Positions 45,277 to 53,246 of a stretch of 64,000 nucleotides of DNA are shown here, one piece after another. Positions within the stretch are counted from its first letter, which is position 1; every line of letters starts with the position of its first letter. A model generated the notes under the pieces. It saw only the letters and a list, made by a program, of their open reading frames with translations, was not told the origin of the DNA and ran no database searches. Origin of the DNA: Sandaracinobacteroides sp039808025 (GTDB lineage Bacteria > Pseudomonadota > Alphaproteobacteria > Sphingomonadales > Sphingomonadaceae); assembly GCA_039808025.1 (NCBI GenBank), contig JBDHSK010000001.1, forward strand, positions 310,001-374,000, written 5' to 3'. The position numbers and the translations under genes are program-made.

Positions 45277-45323
45277 GGTATTACTGTGGGGAGAAAACCC
45301 GGATCGTTAAGAAAGGTCACATC

Positions 45324-46067
45324 ATGTCAAAGGGACTCTTTGCCATTGTTGGTGCGGCCACACTGGCTCTGTCAGCACCAGCAGCAGCACAATGCGTGGG
45401 GACTTGTGGTACGCTTGGGCCTGATGGCGTTGTCACCGCCTCACCTGACGGCGGTACCTATGGCTATGTCACGACCTATGGCGGCGTCACGATGAGCGGT
45501 CTTGGCCTCGGAAGCGAAACCGACGGCTCCACTTCCACCACCGCCAACTTCACGGCCAATGCTGGCGATGTGCTGAAATTTTATTTCAACTACGTCACGA
45601 CCGATGGCGCCGGTTATGCTGATTATGCCTGGGTCTCACTTGGAGGTGACGCCAATCTCACGCTGTTTACCGCGCGCACCACCCCTTCAGGCAGCACCGT
45701 GCCGGGGTTCGGCATGCCGCCCATTGCGCCGGGCGTCACCCTCAACCCCTATCCGGTCAACATCATTGGCGGGGCGCCAACCTGGTCACCGGTGGGTTCG
45801 GGCTGTTTCAGTAATGGCTGCGGCTATACCGACTGGATCGAGATGACCTACACTATCAACACGGCAGGCACCTACAACCTGACATTCGGGGTGGTGAACT
45901 GGTCTGATACTGCCTTCGACTCCGGGCTTGCCTATGATGGCGCCATAATCGGCGATACGCCGATCCCCAACCCCGGCGTTCCGGAACCAGCGGCCTGGGC
46001 GCTGCTGATCGCCGGCTTCGGGCTGGTTGGCGCTGCCCTGCGCCGTCGCTCAGCCGTCACGGCCTGA
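45324..46067 (+). CDS. PEP-CTERM (PEPxxWA) sorting-domain exported protein
   Basis: 247 residues. Signal peptide MSKGLFAIVGAATLALSAPAAAQ is followed by a Gly/Thr/Ser-rich beta-type domain with four Cys (CVGTC near the N-terminus; GCFSNGC in the second half). The motif TAGTYNLTFGVVNWSDTAFDSGLAYDG is typical of this family of surface proteins. The C-terminus is the tripartite sorting signal: VPEPAAWA, hydrophobic helix LLIAGFGLVGAAL, then RRRS. Such proteins are processed by exosortases and usually linked to exopolysaccharide. No exosortase gene is in this window. The gene has a sigma-54 promoter and an AAAGG ribosome site. Confidence 0.93.
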   Translation: MSKGLFAIVGAATLALSAPAAAQCVGTCGTLGPDGVVTASPDGGTYGYVTTYGGVTMSGLGLGSETDGSTSTTANFTANAGDVLKFYFNYVTTDGAGYADYAWVSLGGDANLTLFTARTTPSGSTVPGFGMPPIAPGVTLNPYPVNIIGGAPTWSPVGSGCFSNGCGYTDWIEMTYTINTAGTYNLTFGVVNWSDTAFDSGLAYDGAIIGDTPIPNPGVPEPAAWALLIAGFGLVGAALRRRSAVTA

Positions 46068-46521
46068 GCTTTGTAACGGTCATCAACCCGGCCCGGCCGG
46101 CCTCGCACCATGCTGCAAGGTTCGCCGGGTTGGGTTATGCCAACGGGGCAGAAACTTCGATCCTGACCCCTACGCGAGCTACCGCCGCCAGTTGGCACAG
46201 ATCACGCAGCGCTGCCCCGGCCAGCCTGCCTTCGATCGGATCATCTTGCAGCCCCATGTCACGTCGCAGGCGTTTCCCGATTGAACGACCGGTCGCGATC
46301 AGAGCATGCGGGTAGCCCTCCCCCCGCCTACCCGCCAGCAAGGCCCAAGAAGCTGTCAGTACATTGAGCAGGCCTGGTGGCTTCCCTGATCAGAGGGCCG
46401 CACCAACATCACAGTTGCAGCCATGATACCGTCATTCACCGTCCCGGATATTCAGGCCGTGCATCCACGCATCGCTCAGCCACGATCAGGGCGCTGTGCC
46501 TTGGGCACCTGGGCCCCGATG
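46068..46521. other. 454-base intergenic stretch, no convincing gene
   Basis: Between the convergent PEP-CTERM and D,D-carboxypeptidase genes. It holds an 8-base inverted pair (AACCCGGC...GCCGGGTT, near 46085-46135) with a long loop and a coding-like open stretch on the minus strand, described separately. I see no RNA gene, repeat array or mobile element. Confidence 0.6.
46135..46389 (-). pseudogene. Possible gene remnant, coding-like stretch without a good start
   Basis: An 85-codon minus-strand frame, opening after an in-frame TGA at 46390-46392. It reads protein-like, for example LLNVLTASWALLAGRRGEG followed by ALIATGRSIGKRLRRDMGLQ and RLAGAALRDLCQLAAVARVG, ending in TAA. The first possible start is TTG 46341. 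Composition and alternating hydrophobic pattern suggest real coding ancestry, but I do not recognise a family. It could equally be a chance open frame in GC-rich DNA. Confidence 0.22.
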
Positions 46522-47490
46522 CTAGCGGCCGAGGGCACTTCCCTGTTCTACCAGGGTCGTCAACACCTGATCGTTGAGGTCGCCCGGTTCGGCCAGCAGG
46601 TCGGCGACGTTCATCCGTCGCCCGCTCTGGCGAGCCGACAGCACGGAAAACCCTGCCGTCAGCAGGCTTTCGACATTATTGTCGCGCGCAAGACGGCTGG
46701 GCCCGCCCAGCACCACGGCAATCAACCGCTTGCCACTGCGCACGGCCGAGGCCGCCAGAGTGAACCCGGCGGCCCTGGTATATCCGGTCTTGATGCCGTC
46801 AACCCCGGGCATGGTGCGCAACAACCCGTTGTGGTTAGGCAGCACCTTGTTGCCGAACAGAAATTCCTGCTGCTGGTAATAGCTGTAATATTGCGGAAAA
46901 TTGCGGATGGTCGCCTGCGATAGCAGGTAGATATCGCGCGCCGTGGTCACCTGCCGGCTATCGGGAAGGCCATTGGCATTGACGAACATGGTGTTCATCA
47001 TGCCAAGCTTGCGGGCGCGCGCTGTCATCAGTTCAGCAAACTTCTCTTCAGAACCTGAAACCTTCTCGGCCAGCGCCACCGCCACATCATTGGCCGATTT
47101 GGTGGCCAGGCTGCGGATGGCCTGATCGACCGTCAGCGATTCCCCCGGTTTCAACCCCAGCTTCGATGGCGGCTGGCTGGCTGCATGACGGCTCATCACC
47201 ACCTTGTCGTCAAGATGGAGGGTGCCGGCTGCCAGCCGCTCGAACACCAGATACAAGGTCATCACCTTGGTGATCGAGGCCGGGAACCGTGCCATATCCG
47301 CCTGGCGGGAATAGAGAATCTCACCCGTATCCGCATCAGCCAGAAACGCCGCATACTTGGGCTGCTCGTAGAGGCTGAGCGCAGACGCCGGTGTCGTCGC
47401 CAGCGGCACAAGCAGCCCAACCGCCACCAAGGCCGAAAGTGGCAACATCCGGATTCCAAGGCGATTCAAGGGGTTCCGAAGCGTCCTCAT
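46522..47490 (-). CDS. D-alanyl-D-alanine carboxypeptidase (PBP5/6 family)
   Basis: Trims the terminal D-Ala of peptidoglycan pentapeptides in the periplasm. 322 residues with a signal sequence (LPLSALVAVGLLVPLATTPASALS) and all three penicilloyl-serine motifs: Ser72-Ile-Thr-Lys75, Ser132-Ala-Asn134 and Lys234-Thr-Gly236. It is shorter than E. coli DacA (about 400) because the C-terminal beta domain and membrane anchor are missing, a form usual in alphaproteobacteria. Stand-alone gene; class II aldolase-like gene upstream in the same direction, 102 bases away. Confidence 0.94.
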   Translation of the reverse strand: MRTLRNPLNRLGIRMLPLSALVAVGLLVPLATTPASALSLYEQPKYAAFLADADTGEILYSRQADMARFPASITKVMTLYLVFERLAAGTLHLDDKVVMSRHAASQPPSKLGLKPGESLTVDQAIRSLATKSANDVAVALAEKVSGSEEKFAELMTARARKLGMMNTMFVNANGLPDSRQVTTARDIYLLSQATIRNFPQYYSYYQQQEFLFGNKVLPNHNGLLRTMPGVDGIKTGYTRAAGFTLAASAVRSGKRLIAVVLGGPSRLARDNNVESLLTAGFSVLSARQSGRRMNVADLLAEPGDLNDQVLTTLVEQGSALGR

Positions 47491-47592
47491 GGTATGGCTT
47501 TAACATCCTTTTGCCGTGAATGCCAGAGTGCATGGCTGAAAATCCACGCTGTGGCATGGCTGCCACGCTTTGCTGCAAACCTGACTGCAAAC

Positions 47593-48348
47593 CTAGCTGT
47601 CATAGCCTGGGCTCAACCTGTCCATCCGACGCCGCAGCGCCGGCCACGCAAGAAAATTGGCCGCGACATCAAGGCTCATCCGCCCCTGTTCAGCCACCTT
47701 CTCTGGCGTTCCCTGCGGCGGCTTGTTCAACAGACCCACCCCTCCGGAAAGGGCATGGATCTGCGCCTCGCAGGCACGCTCGAGAAAGTACATGGAAAGA
47801 AAGGCCTCGGCGATGGTCTGGCCCATGGTCAGCGTTCCATGGTTGCGCAGAATCATCGCCTTCCTGGTACCCAGATCAGCAACCAGCCGCTCCCGCTCGG
47901 CAAGGTCGGTCGCCACCCCCTCGTAATGATGATAGGCGATTTCCTCACGGATCAGCATGGCGGTCTGGGTCAGCGGCATCAGCCCCTCGCTCATGGCGGA
48001 AACCGCCTGCCCCATGGGCGTATGCAGGTGTATGACCGCCCGCGCATCCTCGCGCGACATGTGGATGGCAGAGTGGATGGTGAACCCGGCGGGGTTGGTC
48101 AGATAGGGGGTCTCCATCACGGCGTTGCCGTTCACGTCGATCTTCACCAGCGACGAAGCCGTGATCTCGTCGAACATCAGGTTGTAGGGGTTGATGAGAA
48201 AATGATGCTCGGGCCCGGGAATTCGTACCGACATGTGGGTGAAGATCAGGTCGTCCCAGCCATAATGGGCAACCAGACGGAACGCGCAGGCAAGATCAAC
48301 TCGCAACGCCCATTCCTCGGCCGATACCTGCGCCTGCACCTCCGTCAT
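47593..48348 (-). CDS. Class II aldolase/adducin family protein
   Basis: 251-residue cytosolic protein with the fuculose-phosphate-aldolase fold. It has the N-terminal LVAHYGWDDLIFTHMSVRIPGPEHHFLINPYNLMFDEITASSLVKID, zinc-ligand His residues in AVIHLHTPMGQAVSAM and in ILRNHGTLTMGQTIAEAF. This set is found in the large adducin-like subgroup whose bacterial members are widely annotated without a known substrate. It is divergent from the PhoD-like gene over a 120-base gap. Confidence 0.9.
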   Translation of the reverse strand: MTEVQAQVSAEEWALRVDLACAFRLVAHYGWDDLIFTHMSVRIPGPEHHFLINPYNLMFDEITASSLVKIDVNGNAVMETPYLTNPAGFTIHSAIHMSREDARAVIHLHTPMGQAVSAMSEGLMPLTQTAMLIREEIAYHHYEGVATDLAERERLVADLGTRKAMILRNHGTLTMGQTIAEAFLSMYFLERACEAQIHALSGGVGLLNKPPQGTPEKVAEQGRMSLDVAANFLAWPALRRRMDRLSPGYDS

Positions 48349-48468
48349 GGCCGCGCCCCTCCACCGCGCAAAAGCATGGTTCCATCATGGCTGGCGTTCG
48401 TCAACACTGGACAAAGCCCATATCCGGCGCAAGCATAACCATAATGAAGGTATCGAAACGATGAACCA

Positions 48469-50055
48469 ATGATCAGCCGTCGCCTGTTCGGGATAGGCGC
48501 TGCTGCCATGCTGGCATTTCCGGCCCTTGGCCGGGAACCTCGCCGGCAGTCGCGCCAGCGCGGCAGACGCCACGCCAAACTGAAAATCAGCAGTGCCTTC
48601 ACGCACGGTGTCGCCAGTGGCGAGCCGGGCCCCGACTCAATGACCTTCTGGACCCGCTATGTCGATGACGGCCATGCCGCCGTGCCGCTGCAACTGGAAC
48701 TTGCGACCAACGCGCGCATGACCGATGGCCGCATCGTTGCCGAAACCACAACCGACCCGAAGCGCGACTTCACTGCCCGCACAACCGTCAGCGGTCTTTC
48801 TCCCGCCGCCACCTATCATTACCGCTGGCTCGGCCCCGACAACAGCCAGTCACCCCCCGGTCAGACCCGCACCCTCCCGGCGGCCGGCACGCCACAACTG
48901 CGCATCGGAGTGTTCGCCTGCACCAACGCCAGCCAGGGCTGGTTCAACGCCTATGCCCACGCGGCTGTCGCCAACGACATCGATCTGGCACTGCATCTGG
49001 GCAACTATCTCTGCCTTCCGCCTCAAGGCACCGTCGCTGCAACCCTTGCCGGCCGCGCGGACGCGCAACCGGCCAACCCGCTCACCCGGGCTGATCATTG
49101 GGCCCACTACAGGGCCGTCCGTTCCGATCCCGACCTGCAGGCCATGCACGCCCGCCATCCCTTCATTGCCCTGTTCGATGATCATCGGCTTGATGCCGGG
49201 TTGTCCGCCGAGGCAGCGGCCGCCGCCCTTGGCGCATGGCGCGATTGGCTGCCGGTCAGTGATGCCCGCTTTGCCCGCTACCCGCTGGGAAGTCTTGGCG
49301 TGCTGTACCGGCTCGATACCCATATGCCCGGCCGCGATCCGTCGCTCGACCCGACGGCGGCCACGCGCGCAGCCGACCCGCTGGCAATGCTGGCACGGTT
49401 GCGCGACGATGGCTGGGTGGAAGGGTCGCGGCAGTTTCTGGGGCGCGATCAGGAAAGCTGGCTGCTCGCCACCATGGCAGCCGATGCGCGCCTTGGCCTG
49501 CGTCGTCAGATTCTCGCTCAGGCAGCCATGATGGCGAGGCTGCTGATGCCCACCGACGCCGAAATGTTCGCCAGCCCGGCAGTCCGGCCGGATATTCACA
49601 CTGCCGCACTGCTGGGCAAGGCAGGGTTGCCGATGCGCCTGACCGGGTGGGATGGCTACCCGGCAGCGCGGGCCCGCATTCTGGCCACTGCCCGCCATCA
49701 GGCCGTCGATCTGGTGTCGCTGGCCGCCGGGCGTCATAATGGCTGGGCAAGCAACCTCACCAGCGATGATCAGCCGGCCGGCGTGGAATTTGCCGTGCAG
49801 TCAGTGACCATGCCGGGGCTCGAGGCCGATTTTCCCGGCTCCGCCGACAAGCTGGGCGCTGCCCTGATGCGTGCCAACCCCGACCTGCGGTTTACCGATC
49901 TGTCGCAGCGCGGTTACATGCACCTGCTGCTGACCCCTTCGCAAACCGTGTGCGAATGGCGTTTCACCCAGCCGGTCAGAAGTCACTCCAATCAGCTGGC
50001 CGCCGTGGCGCGTGCCCGTACTGCCCTGCTTGAGCGAAAGATCGTGATGGGCTAA
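48469..50055 (+). CDS. PhoD-like phosphatase-fold protein with altered metal ligands
   Basis: 528 residues. It begins MISRRLFGIGAAAMLAFPALG, a Tat-like leader. An N-terminal fibronectin-like PhoD_N domain follows (HGVASGEPGPDSMTFWTRY; TTVSGLSPAATYHYRW), then the metallophosphatase domain starting RIGVFACTNASQGWFNAY. Cys151 is kept. The usual GDYIYE reads GNYLCL (residues 178-183), the usual DDHE reads DDHR (237-240), and the usual GDxHN reads GRHN with the Asp position as Gly421. These differences suggest lost or changed metal binding. It precedes purB by nine bases. Confidence 0.85.
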   Translation: MISRRLFGIGAAAMLAFPALGREPRRQSRQRGRRHAKLKISSAFTHGVASGEPGPDSMTFWTRYVDDGHAAVPLQLELATNARMTDGRIVAETTTDPKRDFTARTTVSGLSPAATYHYRWLGPDNSQSPPGQTRTLPAAGTPQLRIGVFACTNASQGWFNAYAHAAVANDIDLALHLGNYLCLPPQGTVAATLAGRADAQPANPLTRADHWAHYRAVRSDPDLQAMHARHPFIALFDDHRLDAGLSAEAAAAALGAWRDWLPVSDARFARYPLGSLGVLYRLDTHMPGRDPSLDPTAATRAADPLAMLARLRDDGWVEGSRQFLGRDQESWLLATMAADARLGLRRQILAQAAMMARLLMPTDAEMFASPAVRPDIHTAALLGKAGLPMRLTGWDGYPAARARILATARHQAVDLVSLAAGRHNGWASNLTSDDQPAGVEFAVQSVTMPGLEADFPGSADKLGAALMRANPDLRFTDLSQRGYMHLLLTPSQTVCEWRFTQPVRSHSNQLAAVARARTALLERKIVMG

Positions 50056-50064
50056 CGGCGTGCC

Positions 50065-51378
50065 ATGATTCCCCGCTATTCCCGCCCTGAAATGACGGCC
50101 ATCTGGTCGCCTGAAAACCGCTATGCCATCTGGTTTGAAATCGAGGCCCACGCCACCGAGGCACTGGGCGAACTGGGGGTGGTGCCAAAATCGGCCGCCC
50201 GGGCGCTGTGGGCCTGGTGGGCGACGAAGCCCGCCATCGACGTGGCCGCCATCGACGCAATCGAGGCCGTCACCAAGCATGATGTGATCGCCTTCCTCAC
50301 CTGGGTTGCCGAACAGGTCGGCGACGAAGCCCGCTTCATGCACCAGGGCATGACCTCGTCCGACGTGCTCGACACCTGTCTTGCCGTGCAGCTGGCGCGT
50401 GCCTCGGATATTCTGCTCGCCGATCTCGATGCCCTGCTGGCCGCCATCAGGCGCCGCGCCATCGAACATAAGTATACACCCACCATCGGCCGCAGCCACG
50501 GGATCCACGCCGAACCCGTCACCTTCGGCTTCAAGCTGGCCCAGGCCTATGCCGAGTTCAGCCGTTGCCGCGCCCGGCTGGTGGCGGCACGCTCCGAAAT
50601 CGCTACCTGCGCCATTTCCGGGGCGGTCGGCACCTTTGCCAACATCGATCCCGCCGTCGAAGCGCATGTCGCTGCAAAACTGGGGCTTGCGGTGGAACCG
50701 ATCAGCACTCAGGTGATCCCGCGCGACCGCCACGCCATGTTCTTTGCAACCCTTGGAGCCATTGCCTCCTCGGTTGAACGCCTGGCGATCGAGGTTCGCC
50801 ATCTGCAACGCACTGAAGTGCTTGAGGCCGAGGAGTATTTTTCGCCCGGGCAGAAAGGCTCGTCGGCAATGCCGCACAAGCGCAACCCGGTGCTGACCGA
50901 AAATCTCACCGGCCTGGCCCGCCTCGTGCGCTCGGCGGTCACGCCAGCGCTTGAAAATGTGGCGCTGTGGCACGAGCGCGACATTTCCCATTCCTCGGTC
51001 GAGCGCGGCATCGGCCCGGATGCCACCATCACGCTCGATTTTGCGCTGGCGCGTCTGACGGGTGTGATCGACAAATTGCTGATCTACCCCGAACGGATGC
51101 TGCGCAACATGAACCGCATGGGTGGCCTCATCCATTCGCAGCGGGTGCTGCTTGCCCTTACCCAGGCCGGGGTCTCGCGCGAGGACAGCTACCGGATCGT
51201 CCAGCGTAACGCCATGAAGGTGTGGGAATCCGATGGCCAGCTGCAACTGCGCGACCTGTTGGGTGCCGACCCGGACGTGACGTCGCGGCTGTCGGCAGAG
51301 CAGCTCGACGCCCTGTTCACCCTTGATCACCACTTCGCCCGTATCGACACCATCTTCGACCGGGTGTTCGCCGACTGA
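50065..51378 (+). CDS. purB: Adenylosuccinate lyase
   Basis: Purine synthesis enzyme acting on SAICAR and adenylosuccinate. 437 residues, fumarase/aspartase superfamily. It starts MIPRYSRPEMTAIWSPENRYAIWFEIE. It contains MHQGMTSSDVLDTCLAVQL, IGRSHGIHAEPVTFG and the superfamily signature GSSAMPHKRNPVLTENLTG with the mobile catalytic Ser loop. The C-terminal domain is complete. The start is nine bases after the PhoD-like gene, and the methyltransferase gene follows 19 bases later. Confidence 0.97.
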   Translation: MIPRYSRPEMTAIWSPENRYAIWFEIEAHATEALGELGVVPKSAARALWAWWATKPAIDVAAIDAIEAVTKHDVIAFLTWVAEQVGDEARFMHQGMTSSDVLDTCLAVQLARASDILLADLDALLAAIRRRAIEHKYTPTIGRSHGIHAEPVTFGFKLAQAYAEFSRCRARLVAARSEIATCAISGAVGTFANIDPAVEAHVAAKLGLAVEPISTQVIPRDRHAMFFATLGAIASSVERLAIEVRHLQRTEVLEAEEYFSPGQKGSSAMPHKRNPVLTENLTGLARLVRSAVTPALENVALWHERDISHSSVERGIGPDATITLDFALARLTGVIDKLLIYPERMLRNMNRMGGLIHSQRVLLALTQAGVSREDSYRIVQRNAMKVWESDGQLQLRDLLGADPDVTSRLSAEQLDALFTLDHHFARIDTIFDRVFAD

Positions 51379-51397
51379 CAGACGGAAAGGTGCAACC

Positions 51398-52012
51398 ATG
51401 AGCAGGGAGCAGTGGGACAGCCGGTTCGCGGCTGCCGATTATATTTTCGGAACCGAGCCCAATGCCTTCCTGCGGCGAGAAGCCGGTCGCATCGCCGCCG
51501 GTTCTGACGTGCTGGCAGTAGCCGACGGCGAAGGGCGCAACGGCGTATGGCTGGCCCGGCAGGGCCATCAGGTCACAGCCGTCGACATCTCGGCAGTAGG
51601 GCAGCGCAAGGCAGCCAATCTGGCATCCCGCCACGGCGTCAGCCTGTCATTTCATCTGGCCGACCTCACCACCTGGGCCTGGCCGGTGGCCCGCTACGAC
51701 GCCATCGTCGCCATCTTCATCCAGTTCGCCGGCCCGGCCGATCGGGCCACCCTGTTCAGCCACATGCGCAACGCCGTGAAGCCCGGCGGGCTGATCCTGC
51801 TTGAGGGCTACCGCCCCGAACAGCTGGGCTATGGCACCGGCGGGCCGCCGATAGCCGAAAACATGTATGACGAAGCAATGCTGCGTGCAGCATTCGCCGG
51901 GTTCGAGATCTTGTCGCTCACTGCTTATGATGCCGAAATTGCCGAAGGGTCAGGCCACCACGGCCAGTCAGCTCTCATCGATCTGGTAGCGAGACGGCCT
52001 CTCGCACCATGA
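51398..52012 (+). CDS. Class I SAM-dependent methyltransferase
   Basis: 204 residues of the TehB/thiopurine-methyltransferase-like group. MSREQWDSRFAAADYIFGTEPNAFLRREAGRI resembles the N-terminus of small-molecule methyltransferases of this group. Motif I is DVLAVADGEGRNGVWLARQGHQVTAVDIS, and motif post-II/III includes YDAIVAIFIQFAGPADRATLF. It has an AAAGG site eight bases before the ATG. The stop overlaps the start of the oxidoreductase gene (ATGA). Substrate unknown. Confidence 0.88.
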   Translation: MSREQWDSRFAAADYIFGTEPNAFLRREAGRIAAGSDVLAVADGEGRNGVWLARQGHQVTAVDISAVGQRKAANLASRHGVSLSFHLADLTTWAWPVARYDAIVAIFIQFAGPADRATLFSHMRNAVKPGGLILLEGYRPEQLGYGTGGPPIAENMYDEAMLRAAFAGFEILSLTAYDAEIAEGSGHHGQSALIDLVARRPLAP

Positions 52013-53235
52013 CCAGCCGCGTTGACAGTATCGTCATCGGCGATGGTGTCGTCGGCCTGTGCGCGGCGCTGGCACTTCTTCGCTCCGGTTACCGGGTAGA
52101 GCTGATCGGCAATGGTGCGCCAACGGCTGCCTCGCTGGGCAATGCCGGCCATATCGCCACCGAGCAGGTGGTGCCGCTGGCTTCGTGGTCGGCGGCGCGA
52201 ACCCTGCCCGGCCGCCTGTGGCCGCGCGGCGCCGCCGCCTTCCCATTGGCCGGCCTGACAGCGTGGCTACCGTTCGGACTGGAACTGCTTGAGGCCGCCC
52301 GCCCCGATCGCTTTGCCGCCGGGCAGCAGGCGCTGCAAGGGCTGATGGCCGGGGCGCTACCGGCGTGGCAACGCTTGTCTGCCAGCCTGCCCGGCGAACC
52401 GCTGCTGCGCGAAGGTGGCCACCTGCTGCTGTGGGAAAGCGCCGGAACCGCCGCAGCCGGAATGGCCCGCTGGCAGGCCACCAATACCGGTACGGCCCGC
52501 TTCGCCCCTGCCTCTGCGGCAGACCTCGCCGCTGTGGCGGCGGTATCGCCGCATGCGAAAGGCGGCATTCGTTTCAGTGGTACAGCCCAGGTGCAATCGC
52601 TGCCACGGCTGATCGAGACGTTGCGGCAGGCCATCATCACCGCCGGTGGTCGCTTGACCCGCGGCGAGGTGCGCACCGTCATGCAAGGCCGCACCATGGC
52701 TGTGTCCGTCAACGGCGATACGACACGCACCCCGGGGCTGGTTCTGGTGGCCGCCGGGGCGCGGTCGGGCGAATTGCTGCGGGTGGCAGGGCACCGGGTG
52801 CCCTTGATTGCCGAACGTGGCTATCACCTGCGCTGGCAGGCACATCAGTGGCCAGCAACCCTGCCACCACTGGTGTTCGAAGACCGGTCGCTGATCGCGG
52901 CGCGCTTTGAAACCTACATCCAGGCGTCATCGTTCGTTGAATTCACCCGTTTTTCCGCCCCGCCCGACCCGCGCAAGTGGCAATGGCTGGAACATCAGAT
53001 CCGCACACTGGGGCTGCCGGTCGATGGGTCCTTCCAGCGCTGGATGGGGGCGCGACCCACCCTGCCCGATTATCTGCCGGCGATCGGCCGCAGCCGCCAC
53101 GCCGAAAATCTTGTCTACGCCATTGGCCACCAACACCTCGGCCTGACGCTGGCGCCAATCACTGCCGAACTGCTGACACAGCTTCTGGCCGGCCACGATC
53201 CCGGTCTGGCTGCCTTCGACCTCGATCGCTTCTGA
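52009..53235 (+). CDS. FAD-dependent oxidoreductase, DadA-like (D-amino acid dehydrogenase family)
   Basis: 408 residues. The N-terminal dinucleotide fold is SIVIGDGVVGLCAALALLRSGYRVELIG (GxGxxG), followed by ASLGNAGHIATEQVVPLASW, the family's second motif. Near the C-terminus MGARPTLPDYLPAIGRS and NLVYAIGHQHLGLTLAPITAELL are the DAO/DadA substrate-FAD contact region. It likely oxidises a D-amino acid or related amine and passes electrons to the respiratory chain. Coupled to the methyltransferase gene upstream; M24 peptidase gene 11 bases downstream. Confidence 0.9.
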   Translation: MTSRVDSIVIGDGVVGLCAALALLRSGYRVELIGNGAPTAASLGNAGHIATEQVVPLASWSAARTLPGRLWPRGAAAFPLAGLTAWLPFGLELLEAARPDRFAAGQQALQGLMAGALPAWQRLSASLPGEPLLREGGHLLLWESAGTAAAGMARWQATNTGTARFAPASAADLAAVAAVSPHAKGGIRFSGTAQVQSLPRLIETLRQAIITAGGRLTRGEVRTVMQGRTMAVSVNGDTTRTPGLVLVAAGARSGELLRVAGHRVPLIAERGYHLRWQAHQWPATLPPLVFEDRSLIAARFETYIQASSFVEFTRFSAPPDPRKWQWLEHQIRTLGLPVDGSFQRWMGARPTLPDYLPAIGRSRHAENLVYAIGHQHLGLTLAPITAELLTQLLAGHDPGLAAFDLDRF

Positions 53236-53246
53236 AAGGAACCCGT

